Source of the DNA: Oreohelix idahoensis
Lineage: Eukaryota; Mollusca; Gastropoda; Stylommatophora; Oreohelicidae
Assembly (NCBI GenBank): GCA_024509875.1
Contig: JAMPIV010005809.1
Coordinates: 653,066-717,065, forward strand
Length of the DNA stretch: 64,000 nt
Direction: 5' to 3'
The notes under the pieces were generated by a model. It was not told the DNA's origin and ran no database searches. It worked only from the letters and a program-made list of their open reading frames with translations. Positions 53,542 to 64,000 of the stretch are shown here, piece after piece. A program made the translations under genes and the position numbers. The first letter of the stretch is position 1. Every line of letters begins with the position of its first letter.

Positions 53542-56139
53542 TCTTCTTCTTCTTCCGTCCTTAGCCAAAGACCGACCAAGCAGTCAGAGGCCATCACGCC
53601 TTGTGGCGTCTTAAGGGCAACAGCAGATTGATTTTCTCTGTTGCAGTTTCCCATCACGCCTAGCGGCGTCTTTAGGGCAGCAACAAATAGATCCATCTGC
53701 CGTTGTTTTCGTCTCAATCTGCCTATCGTTTATTTATATACAAATTTTGGTTCTTGTGCGTTAATTCACCGCTAAAATCAAATTGTGGAAATTTATTACC
53801 CAAACTGAGAACCATACTTTTTCTTGACTGAAAAAGGTTGATTTCACATTGTGGTTTGGGAGGGCAAGTAAAAAAAAAAAAAAAACGTTCCTCGTGCATT
53901 CATAGTTGACACGCTTACGACAGACCCGCCCTCAAAACCCCCCCCGTATTTTAAGTTTATAAACCAATAAAACGGTATTGAATCAGTTCTACAAGTTAAC
54001 GGTACACAGGAAACAAGGGAAGTCGCTGCCGTTGCCTTCTCTAACTCAAGATCAGAGTCAGGTACCCATTTACAGCTGGTTAGACTGATGCGTGATACTA
54101 CCAAGCTCGAGAGGTGGGGCCTACGTAGCTATAAATGCGTGACACCTGTTCCCTTCCTCGCTGCCGTTGCCTTCTCTAACTCAAGATCAGAGTCAGGTAC
54201 CCATTTACAGCTGGCTAGACTGATGCGTGACACTACCAAGCTTTGAACCCGAAACCCGGTAACTTATTGCGGTAGTGGAGCGTTAGAGACTTCACTACAC
54301 TAGGTCCAGCATCGAGAGGTGGGGAGACCAGTTTCCTTCCTCGCTGTCTTTTCCTTCCCTAACTCAAAGTTAAGTACCCATTTATAACTAGGTAGGCCCC
54401 ACCTCTCGATGCTGGACCTAGTATAGTGAAGTCTCTAACGCTCCACTACCGCAATAAGTTACCGGGTTTCAGGTTCAAAGCTTGGTAGTGTCACGCATTA
54501 GTCTAACCAGCTGTAAATGGGTACCTGACTCTGATCTTGAGTTAGAGAAGGCAACGGCAGCGAGGAAGGGACAGGTGTCACGCATTTATAGCTACGTAGG
54601 CCCCACCTCTCGAGCTTGGTAGTGTCACGCATCAGTCTAACCAGCTGTAAATGGGTACCTGACTCTGATCTTGAGTTAGAGAAGGCAACGGCAGCGAGGA
54701 AGGGAACAGGTGTCACGCATCAGTCTAACCAGCTGTAAATGGGTACCTGACTCTGATAGGGACTTGAAAGCTGATGATGATGATGATTATGATGACTAGC
54801 AATTCCCTAGACTTAAGGGTCTTTTATATTTGGACATGCGCCCTAATATAACCGACTAGGTTGAACGGGACGCGCCTCACCAAAACGAGACAAAAAGTGT
54901 AAAAAAAAAAAAAAATTCGAGTAAGTTGTATTTTTTTCCGGATTACAAAAAAAAAAAAAAGAAAGGACGGACTGGGTAAATGTCACAACTCCACGGCCTA
55001 CACTGCGATTGGATTAAGGAGAGAAAAAAATTGTAAGAAAATAAATGTAAGAAATAGTACGGTTCTCGGTTTGGGTAATAAATTGCCAAAATATTAATTT
55101 GACGGTGAATTAATGCACAAGTACCCAAATTTTTTGTTTATACACTGTGCTGTCGTGTGTCTTGTCACTCTATTCGCAGCTGTCATTGCAAGCTGTGCAA
55201 TATTTCTTATCTTTATTTCCGCTTTTTGACTTTATTTGATTCCTGCGAACGTGGTCGTTTGTCCTTTATATCTTGTCTTTGTAACTCTTGTTTGTACTGT
55301 CTATTTTCTTATGCTCTATCGATATTATAATGCATTTTGCTAGTAATTAATAACATTATTAACTGTTGAGAAGGTAATTGTCCAAGCTTCTCGGGACATA
55401 AACTTATTGTAATTATAGGTGATTAATACATATAGTTTTTGTTCTATAACTAATTGAGTTTAGTCTTCTTTTTTGGTAATTAATTGCATTTTTAGGAGGG
55501 ATTACTGTAGGGTTTAAGTTTATACTCGCACCATTTTTCTTTTCTCTAAAGTAATTGTGTACAAGTAGTCATATTTCCTTTGTTAAATTAATCGCGGTCA
55601 TTTTATTGTATTTGCTAGGCGTTGTAGTTATTTTAGGCTGGGTAGATTTTCAGCTTGATAAAAACCGAAAAACCCACACCTACCAAGGTAAATTGGGGGT
55701 GGGTGTGAAAAAGCACTACCCAGGTACTTAAAATTCGCAGGCGATCTTTGTCCTCTCAAGGCTGTGTGTGGTCCCGGTTGCCGGGTCCTCCCAGCATAGT
55801 GGAGGCAGTGAAGGGTGCTGTGCCCGTACCAGATTTGCTCTTTTTCGCGGACCTTCGGTCCCGAATAAATTTTGGCTGGACTGACGTCTCGGGTGTGTGA
55901 CGGTTTTATGGCGGCAGAAGGAGAGTACACACGAGGGCAAGTTCGGGCACAGCGGGCTGATCACCCGCTTGCTAGTCACATTGATTACGGAAACAACAAT
56001 TAATATTCTGTTGTACCAATAAACGCCTTTAGGCGTAACGGAACAACAGATAATTTCTTGTTGCCCTAAGACGCCGCAAGGCGTAATGGCCACAGACTGC
56101 TTGGTCGGTCGATGGCTAAGGACGGAAGAAGAAGAAGAA
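53542..56139. repeat. Large composite inverted repeat in the E5 leader
   Basis: Outer arms: TTCTTCTTCCGTCCTTAGCC (53545 on) against GGCTAAGGACGGAAGAAGAA (ending near 56135). Middle arms: about 53741-53830 against 55055-55140. Inner arms: about 54056-54318 against 54392-54660, with a loop of about 73 bases and strong identity. The right side holds extra sequence at about 55141-55990. The outer ends look like (GAA)n tails of two copies in opposite orientation. A transcript could fold into a long hairpin. Confidence 0.82.
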
Positions 56140-56170
56140 TACATATAGTTGACTCAGTGAGTGAGTCACT

Positions 56171-58638
56171 ATGGATTTTGATATGAATCCTGACGACATG
56201 AGGCCTGTGGTGGAGTATTTATTTGAGGAAGGTAGGGATTATAATAGATTGCAAGGCCCAGCACTTGAAACATATGTGATGGACCGTTTCTTGGTTCATG
56301 CGTCATCAGCCCTAAGGTATTTTGCTGAGGATAAGTTTCATTCCGTTCCTCATTTAATAATGGCTAAGGATTTAGCGAATTTACTGCTTGTGGACCTTCG
56401 TGTGTTTTTGGATTAACATATTAATGTTAAACACGATCATATTGAACAATATACAGAATATACTTCACAACGACATTCCTGATGGTCAGAAAAAGGTGGA
56501 ACACTTAGGTAAAGAGAAGGCTCTTACTGATGAACTAGGGAGCCGTGCTGGTGTAATGGCTATGGCGTTGTACTGGCGACCAGGTGTTCATAGTTCAAAC
56601 CCGGGCGTCAGCGTTTGAAGGAATGTTTACGACCGGAAATTTGACTGAATAACCTGAACGGCTCCTGTGATAAACCCTCTGAGGATGGGGAGGAGCGAAA
56701 CTCCTGACCGGGTTGGAAGGAAAGTCCTCAGGTTCCCCAGCCTCGCAATGACATGTCATTGGGCCAAAGGGCTGAAAGCCCAAGTGCCGCTGGTTAAGAA
56801 AAAAAAAGAAAAAAACTGATGAACTAAAGCAGTTGAAAATGCAGTATGAGAGGAAGTTGTCAGCAGTGGATTTTGAAAATGCTGTATTGAAGAATAAAGT
56901 GACGCTGTTGTTAGCGGATAATAATAAATTTGGTGAATTTTCCCTTAGACAGAAGAAAGAGTTAGAGGACGAGGTAACCTCATTGAAACAGATGTTGGAT
57001 GACCAGATAAGTAAGGTGAGCTCTTCCGCGCATGAATTGGAACTACGGCGGGAAGATAATGAGAAACTTATGGATAAATATCAGAAAAGTAATGAGACAT
57101 TTAGGATTTTGTTTGATAATTTGCAATCAAAATGTGACAAGCTGAAGTCCGATCATGAATCTTTGATTACGGAGTATGTTAAGTTTAAATCAGAAGGTGG
57201 AAAAGGGGAGATTGAATCTCACAAGGACAATAATGTGTCATCTATGAGTGATGATTGTTTAACTCATGACAGGGTAACGGCCTTAGAATCTTTACTCCTG
57301 AATGAAAAACATAGATATTCTGAACTAGAAAGGAAAATGCAACAACAGATTGATGAACTTTCAACTAAATTGAATACGGTTAATTCCTTACTTGTTAGTG
57401 AGAGAAAGACAGCTACTAACTTGAATAAACTGAATAAAAGGCAGAGGCAGGAGATTACATTACTGAATTCGGAATCTGTTAGATTGAGAAACAGAGTTGA
57501 TGGCCTATTAGATATTCTCTTAAACAACAAGGTGTTGTCTACTGTCAAGGTTGACAGTGTTAGACATAAAGTTGATGATCAACACTTCACAAATGCAAAG
57601 AGTCAGCCATATGCACTCAGTGCTAACGATAACATTAAACATGGTGTAAACAAATCTTTTCGTGGCAAATACAATTTCCCACGTAATAACGATACTATCT
57701 CTAATAGGAGTGATTCTTGGCGTCAGGCTAACAAAAGTAATCCTATTGTAACAGTCAGTCCTTTAGATCACGGTAAAAACTTTGATAAATGTCGTGTCAA
57801 GGCTCCACAGACAAACCGTGCATCGACTGTTCAAATTTCTGATAAATTCATAACAAGGGACAAAACTATTAGTACTCGTTCCCAAAATAGTACCCATTAT
57901 GTTTGTATCAATAAGGATTCTATCATTCCTGTGCACAGTGGTTTCGCTGATGCTGTTACTCATCATACTCAGCACAGTCAGTATGATGCACCTGTTAAGC
58001 ACATTCCCACATGCAAAAATACAAGCAATTTTGGTAGGAAAGATTATCGTTATTTTAGACAGTACCAAGGGGGTCCATCACGTAGTAATTCTCCCTCTCC
58101 AAGAAACTGGAGACCATTTAACAGACCTCAACATTTTGGTTCCAACAATTCTGGAAATTTTGGAAGAGGTAACTACACTAGAGATTATCAGCCTTACAAT
58201 AATTTTTCGCGGAGACAACAAAATCCATCTAATAGGTATTTTGATCAGAGGGGAAATAGTAATCGCAACAATGCTAACTGGGGTTCAAATCAGAACCATA
58301 GTTTCAATAGAGCGAATAACAATGCTCACAATAGAGATAATAGTCGCGATAGATCTCGATATGACGGTAGATCTCCAAATGATAGATCGCATCGCCATGC
58401 TAACTCTGCTCAACAGGAGCCCCAGGTTATTAATAATCAAGGTAACAATAATAATAGTGTCTCTAATGCTACTGCTTGCTCTGCTTTCGATTTCGAGAGA
58501 GCATCTCAGTGCCCTGAGTGCACAACTTTGTTCCAGCCTACAGCGGTGACTACCTTGAGTTGCGGTCATCCTCTACCCACTCTTCCTGCCTTGTCTGCAA
58601 ATGACGGAAGAGGGTCTCTTAACCTATATAATAAGTGA
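56171..58638 (+). pseudogene. E5 gag, coiled-coil type, interrupted
   Basis: ATG at 56171 (MDFDMNPDDMRPVVEYLFEE) gives 81 residues to a TAA at 56414. The reading continues past this stop and a frameshift near 56470, and is split by a SINE (56538-56814). From 56827 a 600-residue frame runs to 58638: about 240 residues of coiled coil (KKELEDEVTSLKQMLDDQIS and similar), an Asn/Arg-rich basic region, then FDFERASQCPECTTLF with C-X2-C-X13-C-X-H, and the start of the protease region (NDGRGSLNLYNK) where it stops. No SCAN-like capsid was seen. The C-terminal part matches E2, so capsid and coiled coil appear exchanged. Confidence 0.78.
56538..56814 (+). mobile_element. tRNA-derived SINE
   Basis: 277 bp flanked by a perfect 12-bp duplication ACTGATGAACTA (56526-56537 and 56815-56826). 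A-box-like TGGTGTAATGG at 56549-56559, B box AGTTCAAACCC at 56592-56602, A-rich tail at about 56797-56814. It interrupts the E5 gag frame. Confidence 0.9.
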
Positions 58639-59921
58639 TTCTGGTTTAGTCTGTGCTACTTTCTCTGTTACCTTTTCTCGCGTAATGGAGGAAGGTTTGA
58701 TTAACATCTTACAGTGGTCGGAAGTTTACACAGCCACATTTGATAGGTTAAATTTAAAGTTAATTGTTGCCTTTTATAAAATCCTACCGTTATTAAAATA
58801 GTGATTTTCATTTATGTTTTTCACAGCGACGGCTTTTCGATGAGAATCAGAGCTGCTATGTTGATTGATTAGGCTGTTACTTTACAACCTGGTGTATTTG
58901 TCGCCTTGCGCAAGTTTTGCTGTTCAAGTGAAGCCAGTCGGCATGTTGACTCCGTATTGGATAATTTTACCTCTTCATGTTCATAGGATGTTTCACGACC
59001 ACTGGAGTTTTCCTTACTATGAACGTCTTTAGGATAGTAGATAGTATTGTATATTAGTATAGTATAGTATATTGGATAGTATTGTATTATGATATGGTAT
59101 AACTTCTTTAACATAGTATGTTAGTTCATCGTTATGCGCTATTTCTTTGCCATGTTATTATTATATGACTGTGTTCTGATAATGCACCATTTCATTCCCA
59201 TATTATTCTTATACTACTGTGTTTTGATAGACGTTGAGCGGATGACGATTGTAATGATGATACTAGACAAGAGAAAAGATTTTTTTCCTGACATTGTAAT
59301 GTTTTTTCTTTACCCAGCGCTTAGTTGTGCGTCAGTGGTAACGATTTATAACGGTATTATTATTTTTTTTTGTGATGTCCATAATAATTCATTATTAGTA
59401 GGCCTACTTAATAAGTTTATTAACTGGTTGAAATTGTCTATTATGCTTTATTTAGTATAACTTTCTTTTGTGTTTTTCGTATATATAGACATTGTCTTTG
59501 TGTTCTATGCTGTTTGGCCATAAGTGTATTTATTTTACATGCAATGCATTGTTTAATTTAAAATGTTATCAGGATGTATCATTATCTTCTTTCTTTACAT
59601 ACCTATCTTTCCTTTCTTTCTTTGCTGGTCATTCTTCATTTCATTCCATCTCTTCTTTTTACTATCCACTTGTTGGTTCTTATTTTGTTTATGCTGCCAT
59701 AGTTCATCTACGTTTGAATTTGATTCTATTTACATACTTCTTCTTCATACTCTACTCATACTTCCATCCTTTTATTGCTAGGTTAATTATAGGACTTAAC
59801 ATAATATAATTCTCTGTTGTAGATATTAGAATTTCATTGACCTCAAATTTTCTTGTTTGATGTACTTTTCTCCAAAAAAAAAATGTTGATATCATTTTTT
59901 CCCCCGGGGGTCGGTGTACTC
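58639..59921 (+). other. E5 region between gag and 3' LTR
   Basis: AT-rich, with T-rich frames that give hydrophobic chance ORFs. No pol domain was found. A short TAGTA-type repeat lies near 59055-59095. Confidence 0.6.
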
Positions 59922-60739
59922 TGTTAAGTCATATTTTTATTAATGGGAGTTAAGTGTTAAAGACTCATATGGACGGGTCGGATTTTTGTTACACACGCTA
60001 GTAAGCACGCTTTTAGTGATGAGATTATTTTTTTTCAGTTGGGGGCTTTGTGCTCTGTAATTTTTGAGCATAGCTCAATCTGAGTCTGTGTCAGTCTTTT
60101 TTGAAAATATGATAAAGAAAGTGTTCGAAGGTTCTTAATGATAGTTGGGGGGAAGAAGCGGTTTAGTTTTGAGCTGGGTTCTCAAGCGGTGAGTCCGTGA
60201 TGAGTATTCTCACGGGGAGTTGAACTAAGGGTCGATGATCTCGACAGTGCGTTCCTGGCAGGGCTTCGAGATGGTCGTCCCATCTCGCTAGTGTGTTCCG
60301 GGGTATTTGTGTTTTTCGACGAAGGGAATTTGATAATTGAAGAGGATATTTTTTGAAGTAAAGATAAAGAAATTATTGTCGGGAATGTTCTTTCTCCCAG
60401 GAATTTATGGATTGTTTTCCAAGAGATATTACCCAAATGCCAGGGAGTACGCCGGCATTATATATATTGTAAGAATTCTGATGGATTTGTTATAGAGGCC
60501 ATGGATTGTACCGGCCGATATTTTGATTCATGTTTCCTATGATGGATTTTTCCCTTGTTATTTTGCCAAGGATTTTTTGGTATACCAAAATAACTTGTGA
60601 CAGTGTGCTGTTCCTGATGTCCATGTTGCTGTCGTCAATAAACTGTGTATGAGTTAAAAGCTAGTTGAACTGTTTCCTGACCTATCGTTACTGTGGTGTG
60701 GATGATGGCAACGTACACACACTGAAAGTACCCACGACA
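59922..60739 (+). repeat. E5 3' LTR, internally deleted
   Basis: 818 bp; lacks about 365 bp relative to the 5' LTR (junction near 60561), otherwise closely similar. AATAAA is retained near 60639. Confidence 0.88.
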
Positions 60740-60815
60740 TTCATTTATATTTATACATATTTGCACTTGTCGGCCATCTGTAAGCCCGACCTAGGCTGAT
60801 CGCATTCATCAGCGG

Positions 60816-60816
<1 letters not shown>

Positions 60817-60874
<58 letters not shown>
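60817..60874. repeat. TA microsatellite
   Basis: 58 bases of TA repeat directly at the 3' end of the minus-strand LINE6, possibly its tail. Confidence 0.95.
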
Positions 60875-60877
<3 letters not shown>

Positions 60878-60883
60878 AATTCT

Positions 60884-61451
60884 TTAAGCGCCAAACACGG
60901 CGCATAAGGCAGAAACCAGTGCTCTCCAGGTTGTTCGTTGTGATGCCACTCCTCTTAGCTCTTGCACATTATTTAGGCCCAACGTTCTTCCTTCTCTTAT
61001 TATTGTTCTTCTGAGTGTTTCTTTTGGTCTTCCTTTTTTCCGCTTACCCTCAGGAACCCAAGTGAGCGCCTGTAGTGGTATTCTGTTGTTTTGCATTCGT
61101 AGGACATGACCGATATATGACCATCGTCTTTTCCTTATATAGTCGGAGACATATTTCTGCCTAGAGTCTTCTCTTATTTGTCGATTAGTCTTGAATTCTT
61201 TCCAACTGATGTTCATGAGTTTTCTAAGACATTTGTTCTCGAATGTATTCAGCTTGTTCCAATGATTTTGTTATTTTCCAACTCTCACAGCCGTATGTTA
61301 ACACTGAGATAACATTTGAATTAAACAGACGAAGCTTGGTATGTATATTCAATGATCGTAATTTCCAAATGTTAGATAATCTATTGAAGGCGCTAGCTGC
61401 CAAAGCAATTCTAGTATGGATTTCTCTTGTTGTGTCACCATCCTGAGTCAT
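60884..61451 (-). pseudogene. LINE6 C-terminal tail
   Basis: Two frames: FNRLSNIWKLRSLNIHTKLR and SVLTYGCESWKITKSLEQAE (61224-61451), then RRWSYIGHVLRMQNNRIPLQ and GKRKKGRPKETLRRTIIREG (60884-61216). This is the conserved tail found after RT in RTE-like LINEs, with a frameshift near 61220. The stop lies just before the TA microsatellite. Confidence 0.8.
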
Positions 61452-61476
61452 TTTACTGCCTAAATAATTGAAACTT

Positions 61477-62970
61477 TCAACTTTCTGTAGTTTTTCCCCC
61501 GTTCAAGATGATATCAAAGGTCTCGTTAGAAAAGTTCATAGCTTTAGTTTTAGAGGCATTTATTTGGAGACCAATTTTAACCGAGAGATGACACAAATTA
61601 TTTATTGCTTCTTGGGATTGTCTTGGTGTTGAACTTAAGAATGCTACATCATCTGCGAAATCCAGGTCCCCCAGGAATTTTCCATTTGTCCATTTTATAC
61701 CCAATTGTTCATTGTGGGTATAGTTTCTCATAACCCAATCAATAGCTATTCCAAAAAGTAGTGGTGACATAATACAGCCTTGTTTCACCCCTGTTTCTAC
61801 TGTAAACCATTCTGTATTCCCTTTAGTTGTTCTAACACAACATCTTGCATTGTCATATAGCGCTTTGATTATATTCACATATTTTGTTGGAAAACCATAG
61901 ATTGTAAGTATCTTCCACAATGATGGGCGGTGTAGACTATCAAAGGCTTTTTGAAAATCGACTAAGGTGATAATAAGTGGCGATTGCCTTTCCACTGATT
62001 CTTCTATAATTGTTCTTAGTGTGAATATTTGATCAATACATGATCGTTTCGGCCTGAAACCCGCTTGTTCTTCTCTGATCTTTTGGTCAGCATGCAATTT
62101 AAGTCTTTCTAACATCATGCAACATAATAATTTTCCAGGTACTGATAATAGAGATATACCACGCCAGTTATTACAGTCTGATAGATCACCTTTCTTCGGT
62201 AACTTTACAATAATACTGTCTTTCCATTGTTGTGGTGGTTGTTCTTCTCTCCATACTTCATTTATAATATCTAAAATTCTCAAGAGGTTGTTGTCATTAA
62301 CTGCTTTAATCATTTCCCCTGAAATTTCGTCAACTCCAGCAGCTTTAAAATTTTTTAATCTTTTAACGGCTTGTTTGATCTCGTCCAGCGTGAATTCATC
62401 GCAAGTTATTGGCAAGGTGGTTGTGGATGTTTCATTATTAAAATCAGGTGTTACTGTTGGTGGTGGTCTGTTTAGCACCTCCATGAAGTGCTCAGCCCAT
62501 CTCTTCATTTGTTCTTTTTCTGTTGGTATTGAATTCCCTAATTTACCTTTAACAGGTGTTTCCATAGCAGTAGGCTGGTGACATAGTTGTTTTGTAATTT
62601 GATAAAGGCACCTACTATTACCAGTTCTTGCAGCATTTTCAGCTTCTACGGCCAGTTCATTGATGAAATGTCTTTTATCTCTTCGAGTTTTTGTCTTCAC
62701 TTCTTTATTTAACAAGTTATAAGTTAGTTTGCAAGATTCAACTGCATTATGTGTACTTGCCGCTAGTAGTTTAAGTTTTGCTGTTTTCCTTTCTTGTATT
62801 TTATCCCAAGTATCTTCTCTCATCCATTTTTTCTTTTTATGTACTAGGTATCCGGTGGTCGCTACAGCTGCTTCTGTCATTGCTGTTCTCAGTTGTTCCC
62901 ATTTAGTATCGATTGTCTTGGTGGTGATATCGTTGTCAATTTTGCCTAAAGCATCGAAATAGTTGTTCAT
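61477..62970 (-). pseudogene. LINE6 reverse transcriptase segment (497 aa frame)
   Basis: The RT motifs are in order: NWRGISLLSVPGKLL, EEQAGFRPKRSCIDQIFTLR, LVDFQKAFDSL, TGVKQGCIMSPLLF and DLDFADDVAFL (FADD catalytic box near residue 440). The N-terminal 150 residues form the linker after the endonuclease. The frame is open for 497 residues but is shifted relative to the endonuclease frame upstream (near 62975) and to the tail (near 61490, at a C run). It would copy LINE RNA at a nicked target. Confidence 0.88.
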
Positions 62971-62977
62971 TTTGACA

Positions 62978-63847
62978 TTATATTCCTTCTTTTATATCAT
63001 TTGATTGCAGTCTGTGTACATCTATTCTTCTATTTTTATTCGGTTGGTATAACTTCTTCAGTTTAATTCTCATTTTAGCTATGCAGAGGTTATGATCGCT
63101 TCCGATCTCTGCACCTCTGTATGCTCTGACGTCTTGAACTGATGAGCGAAATTTAGCGCTTATGCAGAAGTGATCTATCTGGTTCTTAGTTCTGCCATCA
63201 GGTGAATTCCATGTTATCTTGTGGATATTCTTATGTGGAAAGATGGTGTCTGCCACAACGAGGTTTGATATTTCACAAAGTTCTAGAAGTCTTTCGCCAT
63301 TTTGATTCATACAGCCTATGCCATGAGTACCGAGATATCTTTGTACTCCATCGTTGTTGTCACCTACTTTGGCGTTAAAATCACCCATGACTGCTATTAT
63401 GTCATGCTTGGGTATTGTGTTGATGGTACTTAGAAGTGCTTCATAGAAGTCATCTTTTGTGGTATCAAGAGCGTCGTTAGTTGGTGCATAACATTGTACA
63501 ATTGAGAGCTTGAAAAATCGTGTCTGAAATCTAGCTAATATTAGCCTCTCATTGATAGGTACCCAGCTGATAAGCGATGCTGCTGCTTTCTGTGTCATTA
63601 GGATGGCTACTCCCTCTGTGTGACGATTATCATTACTACCAGAGTATATAATTTGCTTTTTTTCTTCTGAAATATATTTTATGCCCTTCCCCGTCCATCT
63701 ACACTCGCTGACACCCAATAAGTCCAACTTATAATTATCCATTTCTTTAATTACTTCTTCCAATTTTCCGTCTTGATACATAGTTCTTACATTCCAGTAT
63801 CCAATTTTAGAAATCTCCTTAGCCCCCAAGATATTAGAGTGAGTCAT
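62978..63847 (-). pseudogene. LINE6 apurinic-type endonuclease segment (289 aa frame)
   Basis: Reads KIGYWNVRTMYQDGKLEEV, GVSECRWTGKG (Glu), VMGDFNAKVGDNN (Asp, Asn), DHFCIS and GSDHNLCIAKM (Asp, His), the exonuclease-endonuclease-phosphatase fold used to nick target DNA. The key residues are intact. It ends in a stop at 62978, eight bases before the RT frame, consistent with a frameshift in one original ORF. The ATG at 63847 may not be the true start, since the region upstream is not long enough to judge. Confidence 0.88.
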
Positions 63848-63850
63848 GTT

Positions 63851-64000
63851 TACTGTCGAGCCTGGTTCTGTTTCGGTAACAATAGCTTGTTTTACGATAG
63901 TGAATTGTTAACTCACTGATCAACCCTCCGATCCAACCGACCGATTCGAGGGTTTCGAGGTCAGTTATAGGAACATAACATGGTGATATCCATCGAAATA
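63851..64000. other. LINE6 upstream flank
   Basis: Nothing recognisable; includes a short GAGGGTTTCGAGG stretch. Could be LINE6 5' UTR. Confidence 0.4.

Larger units (their letters stand above)
52023..60739 (+). mobile_element. E5: gag-only LTR element with Gmr1-like Cys/His segment
   Basis: LTRs at 52023-53204 and 59922-60739 start TGTTAAGTC and end CGACA. The interior holds one gag-type gene (56171-58638) and no pol. The Cys/His motif and the start of the protease match E1 and E2, while the upstream protein is a coiled coil rather than a SCAN-like capsid. The flanks (CTCCT left, TTCAT right) do not form a target duplication, so the ends may have been rearranged after insertion. Interrupted by a SINE and a large inverted repeat. 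Confidence 0.82.
60875..63850 (-). mobile_element. LINE6: endonuclease-RT non-LTR retrotransposon, decayed
   Basis: Minus-strand order endonuclease (62978-63847), RT (61477-62970) and C-terminal tail (60884-61451), with no RNase H, fits an RTE-like LINE. At least three frame changes split a single original protein. The 5' boundary is not clear; sequence up to 64000 shows no duplication. Confidence 0.85.

Noticed and set aside
54235..54320. tRNA-like segment in the inverted repeat
   Set aside because: Only a loose B-box-like GGGTTCAAAGC on the minus strand; A box is poor, so not called.
56549..56602. Possible tRNA gene
   Set aside because: A and B boxes belong to a SINE with target duplication and A-rich tail; no tRNA cloverleaf was seen.
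59134..59809. Hydrophobic ORFs between E5 gag and 3' LTR, possible env
   Set aside because: T-rich composition gives Phe/Leu/Ile-rich chance frames; no signal peptide pattern, cysteine pattern or domain supports an envelope protein.

Overview
This window looks like a repeat-dense stretch of an animal nuclear genome. There is no bacterial gene structure, no rRNA or tRNA gene and no recognisable host protein gene. Nearly all the coding signal comes from transposable elements: Ty3/gypsy-group LTR retrotransposons of the Gmr1 type, I/Nimb-like and RTE-like LINEs, a Tc1-like DNA transposon, MITEs and SINEs. This mix suggests a marine invertebrate, most likely a mollusc, but that is an inference from element families only.

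Layout. (1) 1-5741: 5' part of a minus-strand Gmr1-like retrotransposon (E1) that runs off the left edge. (2) 6141-6443: LINE RNase H relic. (3) 6483-29884: a three-level nest. A Tc1-like transposon is split at 6914/29140 by a Gmr1-like element (E2, minus strand, 6915-29139, 5-bp target duplication gtcgc). The 5' LTR of E2 is in turn split by a plus-strand element (E3, 16143-28394, target duplication aatac), which is a tandem array LTR-gag/PR-LTR-gag/PR-LTR with no pol. (4) 29.9-33.7 kb: microsatellites, a 43-bp tandem repeat, LINE relics and a short SINE-like insertion with a 10-bp target duplication. (5) 33742-50099: a second nest. A Nimb-like LINE (LINE2) is split by an LTR element (E4, 34152-48595, target duplication gata). 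The 5' LTR of E4 carries a full-length LINE (LINE1, 35027-39988, 12-bp target duplication) with an intact 1284-residue ORF. (6) 50.1-52.0 kb: LINE relics and a hAT-like MITE. (7) 52023-60739: a gag-only LTR element (E5, plus strand) related to Gmr1-like elements through its Cys/His and protease-proximal segment. It is interrupted by a large inverted repeat and a tRNA-derived SINE. (8) 60875-63850: a decayed minus-strand endonuclease/RT LINE (LINE6) ending in a TA microsatellite.

Most notable content. E4 has LTRs, a canonical-looking primer binding site and no pol. Its main ORF (41122-43428) carries three DEK_C-like domains and an array of TQT/VQTD motifs that resemble dynein light chain LC8 binding sites. 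I know of no described retroelement with this combination. E2 shows the copia-like order PR-INT-RT-RNase H inside a gypsy-type element, which defines the Gmr1 group. E1, E2 and E5 share a C-X2-C-X13-C-X-H motif where a CCHC zinc knuckle would be expected. E3 is a gag/PR-only element in tandem form.

How the parts relate. E2 supplies the Gmr1-type gene order but is broken in several places. E3 and E5 keep gag-type ORFs without polymerase, and E4 keeps ORFs of unknown type without polymerase, so each would need enzymes in trans. LINE1 is the only element here whose reading frame looks complete, and its tail resembles that of the SINE-like insertion at 32683-32990.
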